This document shows positions 40,754 to 51,515 of a stretch of 64,000 nt of DNA, piece after piece (the stretch's first letter is position 1; each line of letters begins with the position of its first letter). The notes under the pieces were generated by a model. That model saw only the letters and a program-made list of their open reading frames with translations, did not search any database and was not told the origin of the DNA. The translations under genes and the position numbers were made by a program. The stretch comes from Ehrlichia muris AS145 (GTDB lineage Bacteria > Pseudomonadota > Alphaproteobacteria > Rickettsiales > Anaplasmataceae): the NCBI RefSeq assembly GCF_000508225.1, contig NC_023063.1:930001-994000 (forward strand), written 5' to 3'.

Positions 40754-41356
40754 ATGTTTAAAGGCATAATAGAAAATATCGGTACTGTTACTCAAATAGA
40801 CGATATAAAAGGTCACGACAAAAGAATTACAATAAAACCTACTAATCCTAATTTTTTAAATGAAACAAAAATAGGTGATTCTATAGGATGTTCTGGTATT
40901 TGCCTAAGCGTAGTAGAATTGAATAATAGATGTTTTGTTGTTGATGTTTCAGATGCAACTCTATCTGTTACTAGTGCTACACATTGGAAAGAAGGAACAA
41001 AGATTAATTTAGAACCAGCCTTAAGAATGACTGACCGGATAGATGGACATTTTGTACAAGGACATATTGACGGAATAGGAAAAATCATATCAATTACTAG
41101 TGTAAATAGCTCACATAACATTGAATTCTACATACCAGATTCATTATTAAAATATATGATAATAAAAGGATCCATAGCCATAGATGGAGTATCGTTGACC
41201 ATTAATTCTATATCTAATGAAATATTATCCGTAAATATTATTCCACACACCTGGGAAAATACAACGTTTCAATATAACAAAGTAAATGATACCATCAATA
41301 TAGAAGCAGACATGCTTGCGAAGCACTTAGAACGTTTATATAATATTAAAATATAG
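40754..41356 (+). CDS. ribE: riboflavin synthase, alpha chain
   Basis: Joins two molecules of 6,7-dimethyl-8-ribityllumazine to give riboflavin. The 200-residue protein shows the two tandem lumazine-binding halves: MFKGIIENIGTV with GDSIGCSGICLSV in the first, and GHFVQGHIDGIGKI with IKGSIAIDGVSLTIN in the second. The end LAKHLERL is typical. ATG at 40754 gives the canonical MFKGI start. It stands alone on the plus strand. Riboflavin synthesis is retained in Ehrlichia, which make several cofactors for themselves. Confidence 0.96.
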   Translation: MFKGIIENIGTVTQIDDIKGHDKRITIKPTNPNFLNETKIGDSIGCSGICLSVVELNNRCFVVDVSDATLSVTSATHWKEGTKINLEPALRMTDRIDGHFVQGHIDGIGKIISITSVNSSHNIEFYIPDSLLKYMIIKGSIAIDGVSLTINSISNEILSVNIIPHTWENTTFQYNKVNDTINIEADMLAKHLERLYNIKI

Positions 41357-41929
41357 TTACAGTAACCTCCATTGTGTTACACATCCCAATGCATGCACAA
41401 ATCTTATATTGCATTTAGCAATCACTAAAATAAAAAATATATGCTGATAAACATTTACATAACACTTAATATAAAACTACCATAGCAATGTGGAACATTA
41501 TCCATCAATATTACTTCACTACCGAGAAGAGATGGATTCTTTAATATAAAAAACAATATTAATTGGGAATAGATATGATTGTAAGATACTCATAACATTT
41601 GATAAAACAACGCTAAATATACTACACACTGTGCAGTGAATTATATTTATGTGTACCAACATATACATATATATATACTTTATAATTAATTTCTGCTAAT
41701 AATCAAACTGTCGCATTCCAAATCAATATCTAAATAAAAAATATATGTTGATAAACTACACTGAGGACAAAACTGCTTAAACAGTAAGGATTAAAAAACT
41801 ACAAAAAGTATCAAGAAAGGATTTTTATGTGTTGAATAACAAAAAATCATAAACTTAATAGCACTTAATAAAAATATTGTAACCTCAGATACTTAATATG
41901 TTTAAAGCTATAAACAAAATACTAACATA
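41357..41929. other. gene-free stretch
   Basis: Convergent region between ribE and the 41930 gene. Includes a run of alternating atatatat near 41667. No gene or clear terminator seen. Confidence 0.5.
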
Positions 41930-43333
41930 TCAATATCCAGTTAAGATTCTATCAACAAGTTCTTTGACTGTAGGAATATATCCATCTCTATAAAACTCAT
42001 CTTCTACAAACTTATATGCATTATGACCAGAAAACATAAGCTCATATTCATGATTATCCACAGCAATAATATTTTGTAACGTTTTTTGAATACAAAAACT
42101 ACGAACATCTGGTTTAATACCAGTATTATAATCTCCGTGATCTTTCCAATTACTAAATTTACAATGGCTTAAACATCCCATACAATTTATTTGATCTTCC
42201 CTAATGCTTCTTGATTTGTTCTGAGTAACAAATATTAAAGTATTATCTGGTGTCTTCAGAGCATCTGTATAACCCATAGCCATCCAAGACTCAGACAACT
42301 TCTTATCTTCAGGATGCACATATACTTTCCTACCTCTACCACCAATAGAAAGCTCTGCTGTACATTTTTCAGTCATTTCATTCTCAAATGCAATCTGACG
42401 TGCATTACGTTCTTTTAACTCCTTTATAAACTCATTTTTAACGGCAGAAGAATAAAAGCCTGTTGGGCTAAATTTGTTCAAAAAAACATCGCCAGGTTTC
42501 AAAGACATTAATTTTTTCTTCCACCCAGAAGAAATTGGACTCTCTTGAGTTAATAAAGGTCTCGTTCCAAATTGAAACGCTATTGGACCAATTAGATCAT
42601 TATCTAACCATAATTCCCAATCCTTTAAATGCCAAACACCACCTGCCATGATTAACACAACATCAGATAATCCAACTTCATTCATATATGCGCGGATCGC
42701 TGCAACCCTTTCAAAAGGATCTTGTGGACTATCAGGAGATTCACTATTACTAAGTCCATTATGGCCACCAGCTAACCAAGGATCTTCATATACAACCCCA
42801 CCAAGGAGTTTTTTAGAAAATTTTTGATAAGAACGTTGCCATAAAATTTTAAATGCTCTCATCGATGAAACAATGGGATAGTAATAAACTTGATATTGGG
42901 AAGCTATCTCAGCTAACTTATATGGCATACCAGCACCACAAGTAATACCATGAATTAATCCACGCGCTTTATCAAGTACACCATGAAGCACTCGTTGAAC
43001 ACCACCCATTTCCCACAGTACATTCATATGTATTCTTCCTAACCCTTTTGATATCTCATGAGCTACCTTAGCTTGACTCACTGCCGCATCAATACTATAG
43101 TTTATTAGTTCATTATGACGCTCCAATCTAGTTTTTCCACGATATACTAAAGGAACATGTTCTCCATTATCATCAACTAACCTAGCACACGCCCCAGAAA
43201 AAGTACCAACAGCAGAAGCAGCAGCAAAAGCACCTGCAGTTCTACCATCACTTACACCTATACCTTTTCCACCTTCTATTATTGGCCACACACTTTTACC
43301 GGAAATTAATATTTTCTTAATTTTTTTACGCAA
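41930..43333 (-). CDS. nitronate monooxygenase-like flavoprotein
   Basis: A 467-residue protein of the nitronate monooxygenase (2-nitropropane dioxygenase) family, FMN-dependent TIM-barrel oxidoreductases. Supporting segments are a Gly-rich N-terminus (WPIIEGGKGIGVSDGRTAGA), GLIHGITCGAGMPYKLAEIA near residue 128, GGHNGLS near residue 188, VVLIMAGGVWHLKDWE near residue 224 and IAFQFGTRPLLTQESPIS. A C-terminal Cys cluster (INCMGCLSHCKF) is outside the core family and could bind a metal or Fe-S centre. The frame starts with TTG at 43333, with AAGG upstream. The true substrate in this long family subgroup is not known. Confidence 0.75.
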   Translation of the reverse strand: MRKKIKKILISGKSVWPIIEGGKGIGVSDGRTAGAFAAASAVGTFSGACARLVDDNGEHVPLVYRGKTRLERHNELINYSIDAAVSQAKVAHEISKGLGRIHMNVLWEMGGVQRVLHGVLDKARGLIHGITCGAGMPYKLAEIASQYQVYYYPIVSSMRAFKILWQRSYQKFSKKLLGGVVYEDPWLAGGHNGLSNSESPDSPQDPFERVAAIRAYMNEVGLSDVVLIMAGGVWHLKDWELWLDNDLIGPIAFQFGTRPLLTQESPISSGWKKKLMSLKPGDVFLNKFSPTGFYSSAVKNEFIKELKERNARQIAFENEMTEKCTAELSIGGRGRKVYVHPEDKKLSESWMAMGYTDALKTPDNTLIFVTQNKSRSIREDQINCMGCLSHCKFSNWKDHGDYNTGIKPDVRSFCIQKTLQNIIAVDNHEYELMFSGHNAYKFVEDEFYRDGYIPTVKELVDRILTGY

Positions 43334-43922
43334 ATTAAAACCTTAATCCATTAACAATGTTATACACTTTCTACTATCGCTGAGAAATCCAACCTACTAC
43401 TTATTATCATTTTTTTGACAATTTAACAAGTCATATCAATACTATAATAAACTACAGAAGTTTTCACTTTTTATGATAAAAATCACAGATAGTTACATAA
43501 AATTACTAGATTTCAAACTTTTATTTCAACAATCAACACAACATTAATGTAAAATCATTAATACCTTGGTCAATATTGTTATATAAAATTAGTATTTAGA
43601 ATAAAAGTAATATCATATATTATTATAATGATTTCTCCCATCTTTTAAAGTTCTTATAAAATAATATAATTGAACACTACTATTTTCCATCAAATGTTTT
43701 CATCACAAATACACTGTTAAAAATTTTAAAATATATTTAGGTAATATTATGCATCAGTACAGATAATATCCTTAATTACAATTGGGTGATAAAACATTAT
43801 TATGAAGATTCTGTAAAATTTGGATAAACCATAACTTTCAAATATCGATGTTATATCATATATTTGTTGCTGTTATATTATTAACTGTATAAACTTAAGA
43901 GATTAATTTCTTACTCAAAGTC
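43334..43922. other. intergenic stretch between divergent genes
   Basis: About 590 bp that should hold two divergent promoters, for the 41930 and 43923 genes. No gene or RNA seen. Confidence 0.5.
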
Positions 43923-45188
43923 ATGTCACCAAAGATTACACAACTTAACAATAATTTTACTATAATAACTGACACAATGCCTCACGTAGAATCTGTATCC
44001 ATTAACATTTGGATAAACGTCGGGAGTAGATATGAGAATCAAGCCATAACAGGCATCTCTCATTTTCTAGAACACATGGCTTTTAAAGGCACTAAAACTC
44101 GTACTGCTCTTGATATAGCACAGATCTTTGATGATATAGGCGGAAATTTTAATGCACATACAGATAGAGAACACACTGTCTATCATGTCAAAACACTAAA
44201 AAGAGATATCAAAATAGCCATAGAAGTTCTTGCAGATATAATACTAAACTCCCAATTTCCTGAAGAAGAAATAGATAAAGAAAAAGGAGTAGTATTACAA
44301 GAAATATATCAAACAAACGATTCTCCTACTAGCATAATTTTCGATAAGTATATAGAAGCTGCTTATCCTAACCAAATATTCGGCAAATCCATTTTAGGGA
44401 CTCCAGAATCAGTAAATAGCTTATCTAAAGTAGACTTACACACTTACATGAGTAAATATTATCATGCCGGAAACATGTTACTATCAGTAGCTGGGAATAT
44501 TTTACATGAAGAAGTAGTTGACTTAGTCTCTAAGTACTTCTCTCACATGAAAAAATCAGAACGAAAAACAGCAGATCCATCAACTTATTTGAGTGGAGAA
44601 TACAGAGAAACAAGAAATTTAGAACAAGTACATCTAGTTATAGGATTCCCTAGTGTTTCATATAAAGATGATCAATTCTACACTATACAAATTCTAGATT
44701 CAATATTAGGAAATGGTATGTCATCACGTCTTTTCCAAAAAATTCGCGAACAACTTGGACTAGTCTATACCATATCATCTTTTAACTCCAGCTACAGCGA
44801 TAATGGTATTTTCTCTATATATGCAGCAACTGATAAAGGCAATCTGAGTCAACTACTTACCACTATAGCTTCTGAAGTAAAAAACATTACCACCAATCTG
44901 CAAGAAAATGAGGTCAAAAGAGCAAAAGATAAAATAACATCTGAGATACTCATGTCAAGGGAAAGTACTAATGCACGAGCTGAATCCTTGGGGTATTATT
45001 ATTCCCACTATAATCGATACATTTCAAAAGAAGAGTTAATAAAACAAATCTCTATAATTACAGTCACAGACATCCAAAACTGTATTAATAATCTACTAGG
45101 AAGTAATAATAAAATAACCTTAGCAGCCATAGGTCAAATTGAAAACCTACCTTCTTATAATGATATAGCTCAAATGTTTTATATATAA
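43923..45188 (+). CDS. M16 family zinc metallopeptidase
   Basis: A 421-residue protein related to the beta subunit of mitochondrial processing peptidase. The inverted zinc motif HxxEH is present (HFLEHMAFKGT, His47, Glu50, His51), with the distal Glu in the EEIDKEKGVVLQEI helix about 75 residues on. The C-terminal half has the inactive-domain pattern (GNGMSSRLFQKIREQLGLVYTISSF). It is thus a single-chain active-site subunit of normal size. Many alphaproteobacteria have two adjacent M16 genes; here there is only one. Substrates are unknown, probably small peptides or presequence-like peptides. Confidence 0.9.
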   Translation: MSPKITQLNNNFTIITDTMPHVESVSINIWINVGSRYENQAITGISHFLEHMAFKGTKTRTALDIAQIFDDIGGNFNAHTDREHTVYHVKTLKRDIKIAIEVLADIILNSQFPEEEIDKEKGVVLQEIYQTNDSPTSIIFDKYIEAAYPNQIFGKSILGTPESVNSLSKVDLHTYMSKYYHAGNMLLSVAGNILHEEVVDLVSKYFSHMKKSERKTADPSTYLSGEYRETRNLEQVHLVIGFPSVSYKDDQFYTIQILDSILGNGMSSRLFQKIREQLGLVYTISSFNSSYSDNGIFSIYAATDKGNLSQLLTTIASEVKNITTNLQENEVKRAKDKITSEILMSRESTNARAESLGYYYSHYNRYISKEELIKQISIITVTDIQNCINNLLGSNNKITLAAIGQIENLPSYNDIAQMFYI

Positions 45189-45302
45189 CAGCATGTATAT
45201 TGAAATAAAAAACTTTACATAAAGGAGCCTAATCAACATAGATATGTTGTACTTTTCAATTAAAGTAACAATATACAGACCTCTACACATCATCATGTAG
45301 GG

Positions 45303-46028
45303 TTAAGATCCATCCCCTTTTACCAACGAATAATTTGGATGTAGTATAATCAATTCATCAATCGTCTCAGAAAAGCTTTCAATATCATGAGGTTTATCAT
45401 ACTTCTTTCCATTAATAAAAAACACAGGTGTAGCATTTACCTGTAGTTTCCTATTTGCGACAAATTTTTCTTGAACAATATAATTCATTATATCTTCATC
45501 ATTAATACATTTATCAAATCTTTCATCACTAATGTTACTAACCTTTGCAATATTAGATAATACCCCTAAATCCTTATAATGAGTCACCAATGCTTCTATA
45601 GAACTAAATACCGCTTTGGTATAAGTAAAAAAGCTATTAGCAGTATTATAACATGTTCCCAACATTGCAGCTTTTAATGATATATAATCTAAAGGAAAAT
45701 TTCTAAAAATGTATAGCACTTTACCTGTTCTAATGTACTTACGATTCAACTCTGGAAATACATTTAGCGTAAAATGTGCACAATGCATACATGAAAAAGA
45801 AGCATATTCTATTATCACAACTGGAGCTTTTGTATTACCTATAAAACGATCACTAGGCAATAAACTTAACAACTCTTGAGCAGTAATATCATCACTTGAT
45901 TTGACAAGGGTATCAGAATAAAATTTTTGAGAAAGTTCTTGTTTATGATCATCAGAACAAAATGCAAAATTAAAGAAGAAAGCCACTACAAATAAAAAGA
46001 ATAGCTTACCTATTACTAAAACCTTCAT
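45303..46028 (-). CDS. DsbA-like thiol:disulfide oxidoreductase
   Basis: A 241-residue exported protein with a signal peptide (MKVLVIGKLFFLFVVAFFFNFAFC). The thioredoxin-fold active site is Cys80-Met-His-Cys83 (FSCMHCAHF), and the cis-proline loop is NATPVFFINGKKYD near residue 205. This matches the DsbA/DsbG-like group (thioredoxin_4 family) common in alphaproteobacteria, which form disulfide bonds in envelope proteins. FAFC is not a proper lipobox, so lipidation is unlikely. The gene lies downstream of secB on the same strand, with an 85-bp gap. Confidence 0.88.
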   Translation of the reverse strand: MKVLVIGKLFFLFVVAFFFNFAFCSDDHKQELSQKFYSDTLVKSSDDITAQELLSLLPSDRFIGNTKAPVVIIEYASFSCMHCAHFTLNVFPELNRKYIRTGKVLYIFRNFPLDYISLKAAMLGTCYNTANSFFTYTKAVFSSIEALVTHYKDLGVLSNIAKVSNISDERFDKCINDEDIMNYIVQEKFVANRKLQVNATPVFFINGKKYDKPHDIESFSETIDELIILHPNYSLVKGDGS

Positions 46029-46113
46029 AATACAAAAAACCTGTATTAATTTAACTAATTAAAAACTAATTACTACAAGCTGTCTTAATTCATTCACAAA
46101 TTAAAAATCTACT

Positions 46114-46626
46114 TTACAAATCCTGATTGTTATCATTCTGCTTCATTTGAGACTCATACATAACTCCAAAATCTACAATATCAAGCAACAAAGGAGGAAA
46201 CCCACCTCTAGAAGTGATATTAAAAACCAACTCCCTAGCAAATGGGAACAGAACAGTTGGAGCAGAAACTAATAATATCTTTCTCATTTCTTCCTGACTT
46301 AACTCCTGTATATTACTTACGTCATAACCTTCAATACAAAATACCCCACAATACTTAACCTCACAAATGAACGCTACTGTAGTACCAACTCGAGCTTCCG
46401 CATTAACCTGAAGAGTGACTTCATATAACGGCTCTACTTTACTATCCAAAGACTGCTCATTCTCCTGATCTTGTGCTTTTATTGGGAGACTTACAGAACT
46501 GACATTAATAGAAATATTGATTTCAGGTGGGGTTTTACTGATCATCAAGAAAATCTGTGGAGAATTCGGATTTTCAAATGAAAGATCCTTAATATATTGA
46601 CCCTTAACCTTTAATTTACACGACAT
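46114..46626 (-). CDS. secB: protein-export chaperone SecB
   Basis: SecB keeps precursors unfolded for SecA/SecYEG export. Visible family features are [15 protein letters not shown] at the N-terminus, the beta-strand pattern [27 protein letters not shown], and the highly conserved [18 protein letters not shown] followed by [17 protein letters not shown] at 46632 is an alternative start, but the AGGAG ribosome site sits only three bases from it and nine from the ATG at 46626, which is preferred. It has a slightly long acidic insertion ([11 protein letters not shown]). It is divergent from the Tim44-like gene, an arrangement usual for alphaproteobacteria. Confidence 0.93.
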   Translation of the reverse strand: MSCKLKVKGQYIKDLSFENPNSPQIFLMISKTPPEINISINVSSVSLPIKAQDQENEQSLDSKVEPLYEVTLQVNAEARVGTTVAFICEVKYCGVFCIEGYDVSNIQELSQEEMRKILLVSAPTVLFPFARELVFNITSRGGFPPLLLDIVDFGVMYESQMKQNDNNQDL

Positions 46627-46746
46627 ACCCACAAACTCCTAAGTAATAATTAAAATAATGTAATTAATTATTGATTAACATACACTAAGCTATAATATAA
46701 TTGAGTATACACAGTATACATTTTTGTCAATAAAAATTAGGATTAT

Positions 46747-47391
46747 ATGGTTGAATTAGCAATATATGCATTTTTAGCAGCATTCATCTTTTTTCGTTTA
46801 TACAATTCTCTTGGAAAAACTTCAGGATTACAAACAACTAATCATTCACAAACTATAAGTATCATCATGGAAGACACACAAAAATATGATGATGATGATG
46901 CTGATATTGATATAGAATCTGTAATGGAAGCTTGCAACGAAAATGATAAATCAATAATAAACTACATCAAAAAGAAAGATAGCGAGTTTTCACTAAAACA
47001 CTTCGTGGATGGATCAGTGAAGGCATTTGAAATTATAATAAAAGCCTTTAATGAAGGAAATGCACATATACTGTCCATGTTATTAGACACTAATTTATAT
47101 AATTCATTCGTGGAGGAAATAGAAAATCGAAAAGCACTTGGACAACTATATAAGGACATTATTGTATCAATAATATCTCATAAAATAACAAAACTGGACC
47201 TTTCAGGAAATATAGCATACATCACAGTAAAATTCATCACTGAACAAATAAACTTTGTGAAAGACAGTGATGATAATATTTTACAGGGTAGTACATCGAA
47301 GATTAATAAGATTGAGGATACATGGACTTTTAAAAAAGATACAACACTTTCTAATAAAAAATGGTATCTTAGTGCTATTCAATCTGTATAA
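46747..47391 (+). CDS. Tim44-domain membrane-anchored protein
   Basis: A 214-residue protein with an N-terminal anchor (MVELAIYAFLAAFIFFRLYNSL), an acidic linker (DDDDADIDIE), then a Tim44-like domain: FVDGSVKAFEIIIKAFNEGN, ALGQLYKDIIVSI, and the ending EDTWTFKKDTTLSNKKWYLS. The Tim44-like fold is shared with mitochondrial import proteins and the alphaproteobacterial TimA. A role at the membrane in protein handling is likely, and the neighbouring secB fits this, but it has not been shown for Ehrlichia as far as I know. The 120-bp interval with secB must hold both promoters. Confidence 0.88.
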   Translation: MVELAIYAFLAAFIFFRLYNSLGKTSGLQTTNHSQTISIIMEDTQKYDDDDADIDIESVMEACNENDKSIINYIKKKDSEFSLKHFVDGSVKAFEIIIKAFNEGNAHILSMLLDTNLYNSFVEEIENRKALGQLYKDIIVSIISHKITKLDLSGNIAYITVKFITEQINFVKDSDDNILQGSTSKINKIEDTWTFKKDTTLSNKKWYLSAIQSV

Positions 47392-47930
47392 TTTCAGTAC
47401 AGTATACAATTTATTAAGACTTATAATAAACTCTCATTGTGAGATACATTTATAAAACATACTAGGATTGCCATAATCTTAATAAGACATTAGGCGATTA
47501 TGAGTTGTATAAGACATAATAAAACAAATAGACAAACACAACTAATTTTATCAATTATGAAGTTAAATCTAAATACTCGAACTCATATTTTAAACAATCA
47601 GCTGAAAAATTAGCAACTCTTTAACTGAAGCACTAGAAACACAAAATTACTCAACAATAAAGCATATTAAGGTTATGCATCACCCCATAATATATTCAAC
47701 ATTTAACTATCAGATTTGCTACAAAGTACAAAGCTAGAACAAATTAGAATCCTGTACTATAAGTTTATACAATTAAGAATTAATTTTATTTCTTAATTTA
47801 TAACACTTAAAATAACAAAAACTTACAACATATTAACAGAATTAATACAGACAAATTCTAGATCAAAGCATACAGTCATACATAATTTATATAGACACAT
47901 AATTATGTATAACTGATATCTGTAACAATG
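47392..47930. other. gene-free stretch
   Basis: Convergent region between the Tim44-like gene and the transporter gene. One weak inverted repeat (cataatc at about 47472, gattatg about 24 bp later) might act in termination, but there is no T-run. Confidence 0.45.
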
Positions 47931-49169
47931 CTACTTACTCTCTTTCCTACTTAAATACTTAAGAGACATAAACCCTATTGCACCTACAAGCAACCCACCA
48001 GGAATAAATAACATAGATTTTAACATTAATGCTTTAGTATATACTGGCTCTGCATCCATAACTTTTCCATCCCACAACAACACTATCACACAAGATACAG
48101 CAGTATGAAAAAAATAACCAAAAGCCATAACTATCATGTTATTTACAGCAGTAGCCAATGCAACTACACTATCATTAACATAGCTCAATACTTTACACGT
48201 TGCTATGATTTGATAGGCTGAAAAGAATCCTATCAAAAAAAACAATATTGTCACAAGTACAATACTTGAACTATTAATGTATAATATTAAAAAAGGAATC
48301 ATCATGCCAAAAGCAGATATTATAAGTATATTCCAAGCATTAAATGACTTATCTTCCAACATATACGGTAAAATAAATGCTCCAGTGCACACACCAATAA
48401 ATATTATAGAAGGTAACAAAGCAGATGTTTCTTTATCTATATTACCAACTGCTCTTAAAAATGAAGTAACCCATCCATCAGCAAAACCTTCTAAAGGACC
48501 TACCATAAAACCTGCAAGCAAGCTAATTATAATAATGTATTTATTAAATATCACCAACTTAACTTTATCACAGAGACTCTTATTACTATCAAGATTAGCA
48601 ACCTGATCATAAGGCAACATACATAGATATAACAACAATGCCATAGCAGCTCCTACAGCAATAAATACGATGAAGAAAGTTTCCCAGCCAAATTTATTCA
48701 ATAAAGATAAAACTGGTAATCCTCCATACATTGCACCCAACAATCCTATTATAATAGAAATCCCAGACATCTTGACAAATCGATTACCATAGTACATGCT
48801 AGCAACTTTAAAAAGGCCAAGTGCAGATCCAGCCGAACCTATACCTGTTATCATTCTTCCAATCTGGCTAAATAACCACACATCTGATACCAATAACGGC
48901 ACCAACCCCATAATGGTTAATACTACACAAATTGGTAATACTATTTTAGGTCCATATTTATCCAAAAAGATACCTATCGGTATATGCGCCAACGTATATC
49001 CAATATAATACAAGCCAGAAAATTGACCAAACGCCATAGCACTAATTTTGAATTTTTCCATAGACATAGATCCAATAATATTAGGCATAACTCTCAATAT
49101 ATATTGATACGCATAAAACATTGAGACTAAGAACCATGATAAAAATTTTCTATTCAAAACATCCCTCAT
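47931..49169 (-). CDS. major facilitator superfamily transporter
   Basis: A 412-residue integral membrane protein with about twelve hydrophobic segments and the MFS signature between segments 2 and 3 (GIFLDKYGPKIVLPICVVL) and RMITGIGSAGSALGLFKVAS in segment 4. The RVMPNIIGSMSMEKF opening and FSGLYYIGYTLAHIPIGIF are typical of the nitrate/hexuronate/general MFS branch seen across Rickettsiales, where members are annotated as sugar- or proline/betaine-type transporters. The substrate cannot be told from sequence. The start is ATG at 49169. It lies 68 bp downstream of tmk on the same strand. Confidence 0.88.
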   Translation of the reverse strand: MRDVLNRKFLSWFLVSMFYAYQYILRVMPNIIGSMSMEKFKISAMAFGQFSGLYYIGYTLAHIPIGIFLDKYGPKIVLPICVVLTIMGLVPLLVSDVWLFSQIGRMITGIGSAGSALGLFKVASMYYGNRFVKMSGISIIIGLLGAMYGGLPVLSLLNKFGWETFFIVFIAVGAAMALLLYLCMLPYDQVANLDSNKSLCDKVKLVIFNKYIIIISLLAGFMVGPLEGFADGWVTSFLRAVGNIDKETSALLPSIIFIGVCTGAFILPYMLEDKSFNAWNILIISAFGMMIPFLILYINSSSIVLVTILFFLIGFFSAYQIIATCKVLSYVNDSVVALATAVNNMIVMAFGYFFHTAVSCVIVLLWDGKVMDAEPVYTKALMLKSMLFIPGGLLVGAIGFMSLKYLSRKESK

Positions 49170-49237
49170 AATTAATTAAAAACTTATCAAATTCTATAAA
49201 AATTATAAAAAATAAGGTGTGGATTCTACACACAAAT

Positions 49238-49846
49238 TCATACCATTTGCAATACTTCTATTATTTTCAAATGTATAAAGTTAATGCTATCAATATTATA
49301 AGTGTTATTTTTATCAGTAATTATATGACAACGATATGGATTCTTTTTGACGATATTATAAAAACCATCCCTAACTCTATAATAAAACTCCAAATCAGCA
49401 AATTCATATCCATTTTTACAAGATCTAGAGAATGACTCATTAATATCAACATCGATAATGAATGTAATATCAGGATAAACATCAACAACAAGATCATTTA
49501 ACTGGCTTATCAACCCGCAATCAATTCCTTGTCCGTAACCTTGATATGCAATCGTTGAATCAATAAATCTATCACAAATTACTATTTTTTTTTGTATTAA
49601 AGAAGGTTTTATTACTTTAGCAAAATGCTCTCTACGCATAGCAATAAAAAACAATAATTCTGACAGATTATCTAAACCTTGAGCTTGAAATAATAAGTCA
49701 CGTACTGACTCATTAAATAAAGTACCTCCAGGTTCTCTAGTCAATATAACATTGTTAATACCATATATTTCAGATAAATACTCTGCTAACAAACGCGATT
49801 GTGTAGTTTTACCAGAGCCATCTATCCCCTCAAAAGTAATAAACAT
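49238..49846 (-). CDS. tmk: thymidylate kinase
   Basis: Phosphorylates dTMP to dTDP. The 202-residue protein has the P-loop FEGIDGSGKTTQSRLLAEYL at the N-terminus, the dTMP-binding LTREPGGT near residue 36, the DR motif CDRFIDSTIAYQGYGQGID near residue 91, and the following LID region. The length is normal. Its ATG at 49846 is the conserved MFITFEGIDG start. It could be co-transcribed with the MFS transporter, 68 bp further on. Confidence 0.95.
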   Translation of the reverse strand: MFITFEGIDGSGKTTQSRLLAEYLSEIYGINNVILTREPGGTLFNESVRDLLFQAQGLDNLSELLFFIAMRREHFAKVIKPSLIQKKIVICDRFIDSTIAYQGYGQGIDCGLISQLNDLVVDVYPDITFIIDVDINESFSRSCKNGYEFADLEFYYRVRDGFYNIVKKNPYRCHIITDKNNTYNIDSINFIHLKIIEVLQMV

Positions 49847-50105
49847 AATAACTAATTACCTTACACTAGATATAAACAACCTTATTATTTTTTTACCGGG
49901 TAATATGCAAGAAGAATATCTAAGTACTTACATTATGATAAAGCAAGTAAATAAACTCGCTTTGCATAAGATTTATGCTGATTATTATCAATAACTAGAC
50001 AACTTCACTAACATAAAAACTTTCTAGCTAGAATCATTAGCATAGAAAATACAATTAAAAACTATAGAGGAAAATCACAAAAATAGTCACCAGCATATAA
50101 TACAC

Positions 50106-51077
50106 TTACGCATCAATAAGACCTGTATTTACCGTAAAATATTGCATTACAGAATCTATGCAACTTGCCGTGTTAACACTGACTGCAGAAACATCTGAGC
50201 TAATTCTCTTCACCAAACCTGACAACGTAGTACCAGCACCTACTTCAATAAAGTGAGTACCCCCTTGTTTAATAATGTACAAAATACTCTCACGCCAACA
50301 AACTCTACTTACTAGTTGTTTAGCTATTAAACTCCTAATTGTGAGACAATCAGTATATTCTCTTGCAGATACATTAGATACAACCTTGACCAATGGCATT
50401 TTTATATCTCTAATACTCTCAACAAACTCCTGTAGCTTCTCACACGCAGAATTCATCAATGATGAATGGAACGGCCCACTAACCTGTAACTTTACAACTT
50501 TTTTTATACCAGTATCTTTAATTAGATCTGGCAATTTTTCAAGAGCTGCTTTAACACCACTAACAACAACTTGCCCATCACAATTATCATTAGCAATCTC
50601 ACAAACCCCATACTCTTGAGCCATTTTCACAACATTTTCTACATCACTTAGGTTACCACCTATTAAAGCAGACATTCCTCCATAACCTAGAGGCACCGCA
50701 TCATACATAGCCTGACTCCTTACAAGTAAAAGCTGTGTAACTTCATACAAAGTTAATGCTCCAGATGCACATAACGCTATGCACTCACCTACTGAATGTC
50801 CTGTCATATACTTCACATTCTCAAATAAATGTATTGGCTTGCCTAAAATATACTCTATAGAACGTAATGTTGCGATCGAAGCAACCATCAATGCTAACTG
50901 TGCATTATCTGTTGAAGTTAAATTTTCGATAGGACCTTCAAACATTATTTTAGATAATTTTTTATTCAATATATCATCCACTTCATGAAAAACATATCGA
51001 GCAACAGCAAAGTTATCGTATATATTTTTTCCCATAGATACAAACTGAGACCCCTGACCAGGGAACATAAAAATCAT
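50106..51077 (-). CDS. fabD: malonyl-CoA:ACP transacylase
   Basis: Loads malonyl groups onto acyl carrier protein for fatty-acid synthesis. The 323-residue chain has MFPGQGSQFVSMG (oxyanion loop), the nucleophile motif GHSVGE with Ser95, the Arg of LLVRSQAMYDA near residue 120, the catalytic His in VSGPFHSSLMNSA and the late GAGTTLSGLVKRI segment. The length is typical. It stands alone here: the usual fabG, acpP and fabF neighbours are not adjacent, as is common in the scattered operons of Rickettsiales. Confidence 0.95.
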   Translation of the reverse strand: MIFMFPGQGSQFVSMGKNIYDNFAVARYVFHEVDDILNKKLSKIMFEGPIENLTSTDNAQLALMVASIATLRSIEYILGKPIHLFENVKYMTGHSVGECIALCASGALTLYEVTQLLLVRSQAMYDAVPLGYGGMSALIGGNLSDVENVVKMAQEYGVCEIANDNCDGQVVVSGVKAALEKLPDLIKDTGIKKVVKLQVSGPFHSSLMNSACEKLQEFVESIRDIKMPLVKVVSNVSAREYTDCLTIRSLIAKQLVSRVCWRESILYIIKQGGTHFIEVGAGTTLSGLVKRISSDVSAVSVNTASCIDSVMQYFTVNTGLIDA

Positions 51078-51243
51078 CGCACATATCCTCGATTGTCCAT
51101 CAATATTTATGATATACTGTTACAACAAATTAGTCAAAAGAATTTACAAGATCACTAAAAGACCTTAATATGATTGACAAATGACATATATAAATGCTAC
51201 AAAAATAAGCTTATATATTGCAAAACTTGAAAAGGTTCACAAA

Positions 51244-51471
51244 ATGAAAAAAGGGATACATCCAGAGACCTATGACATACTAACCGTATTTAGTAATGGA
51301 GAAGAAAGAAAGATGAAGTCCACTCTGGGAAAAAAAAATGAATTAGTAAAAATTCACTTAGAAAGTGACTGCTTTAATCATCCAGCATGGAATCCAAACC
51401 TAAGAACTGTTAGCAAAAAAAACAGTAAGGCTGCAAAATTTATGAGTAAATTTGGTGACTTAGATTTATAA
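51244..51471 (+). CDS. rpmE: 50S ribosomal protein L31
   Basis: The conserved start MKKGIHPETYDILTVFSNGE identifies L31; SDCFNHPAWNP and SKFGDLDL complete it. An upstream ATG at 51181 gives an in-frame extension of 21 residues, but the ATG at 51244 has an AAAAGG ribosome site and matches the family start, giving 75 residues. Only one Cys is present, so this is the non-zinc form. Confidence 0.93.
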   Translation: MKKGIHPETYDILTVFSNGEERKMKSTLGKKNELVKIHLESDCFNHPAWNPNLRTVSKKNSKAAKFMSKFGDLDL

Positions 51472-51515
51472 GTTCCTATGTACTATATTATATAATATTC
51501 TTTTTCTAGTTGCAC

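Noticed and set aside
49752-49994. 80-codon plus-strand frame over the tmk start
   Set aside because: Largely antisense to tmk and without a ribosome site.
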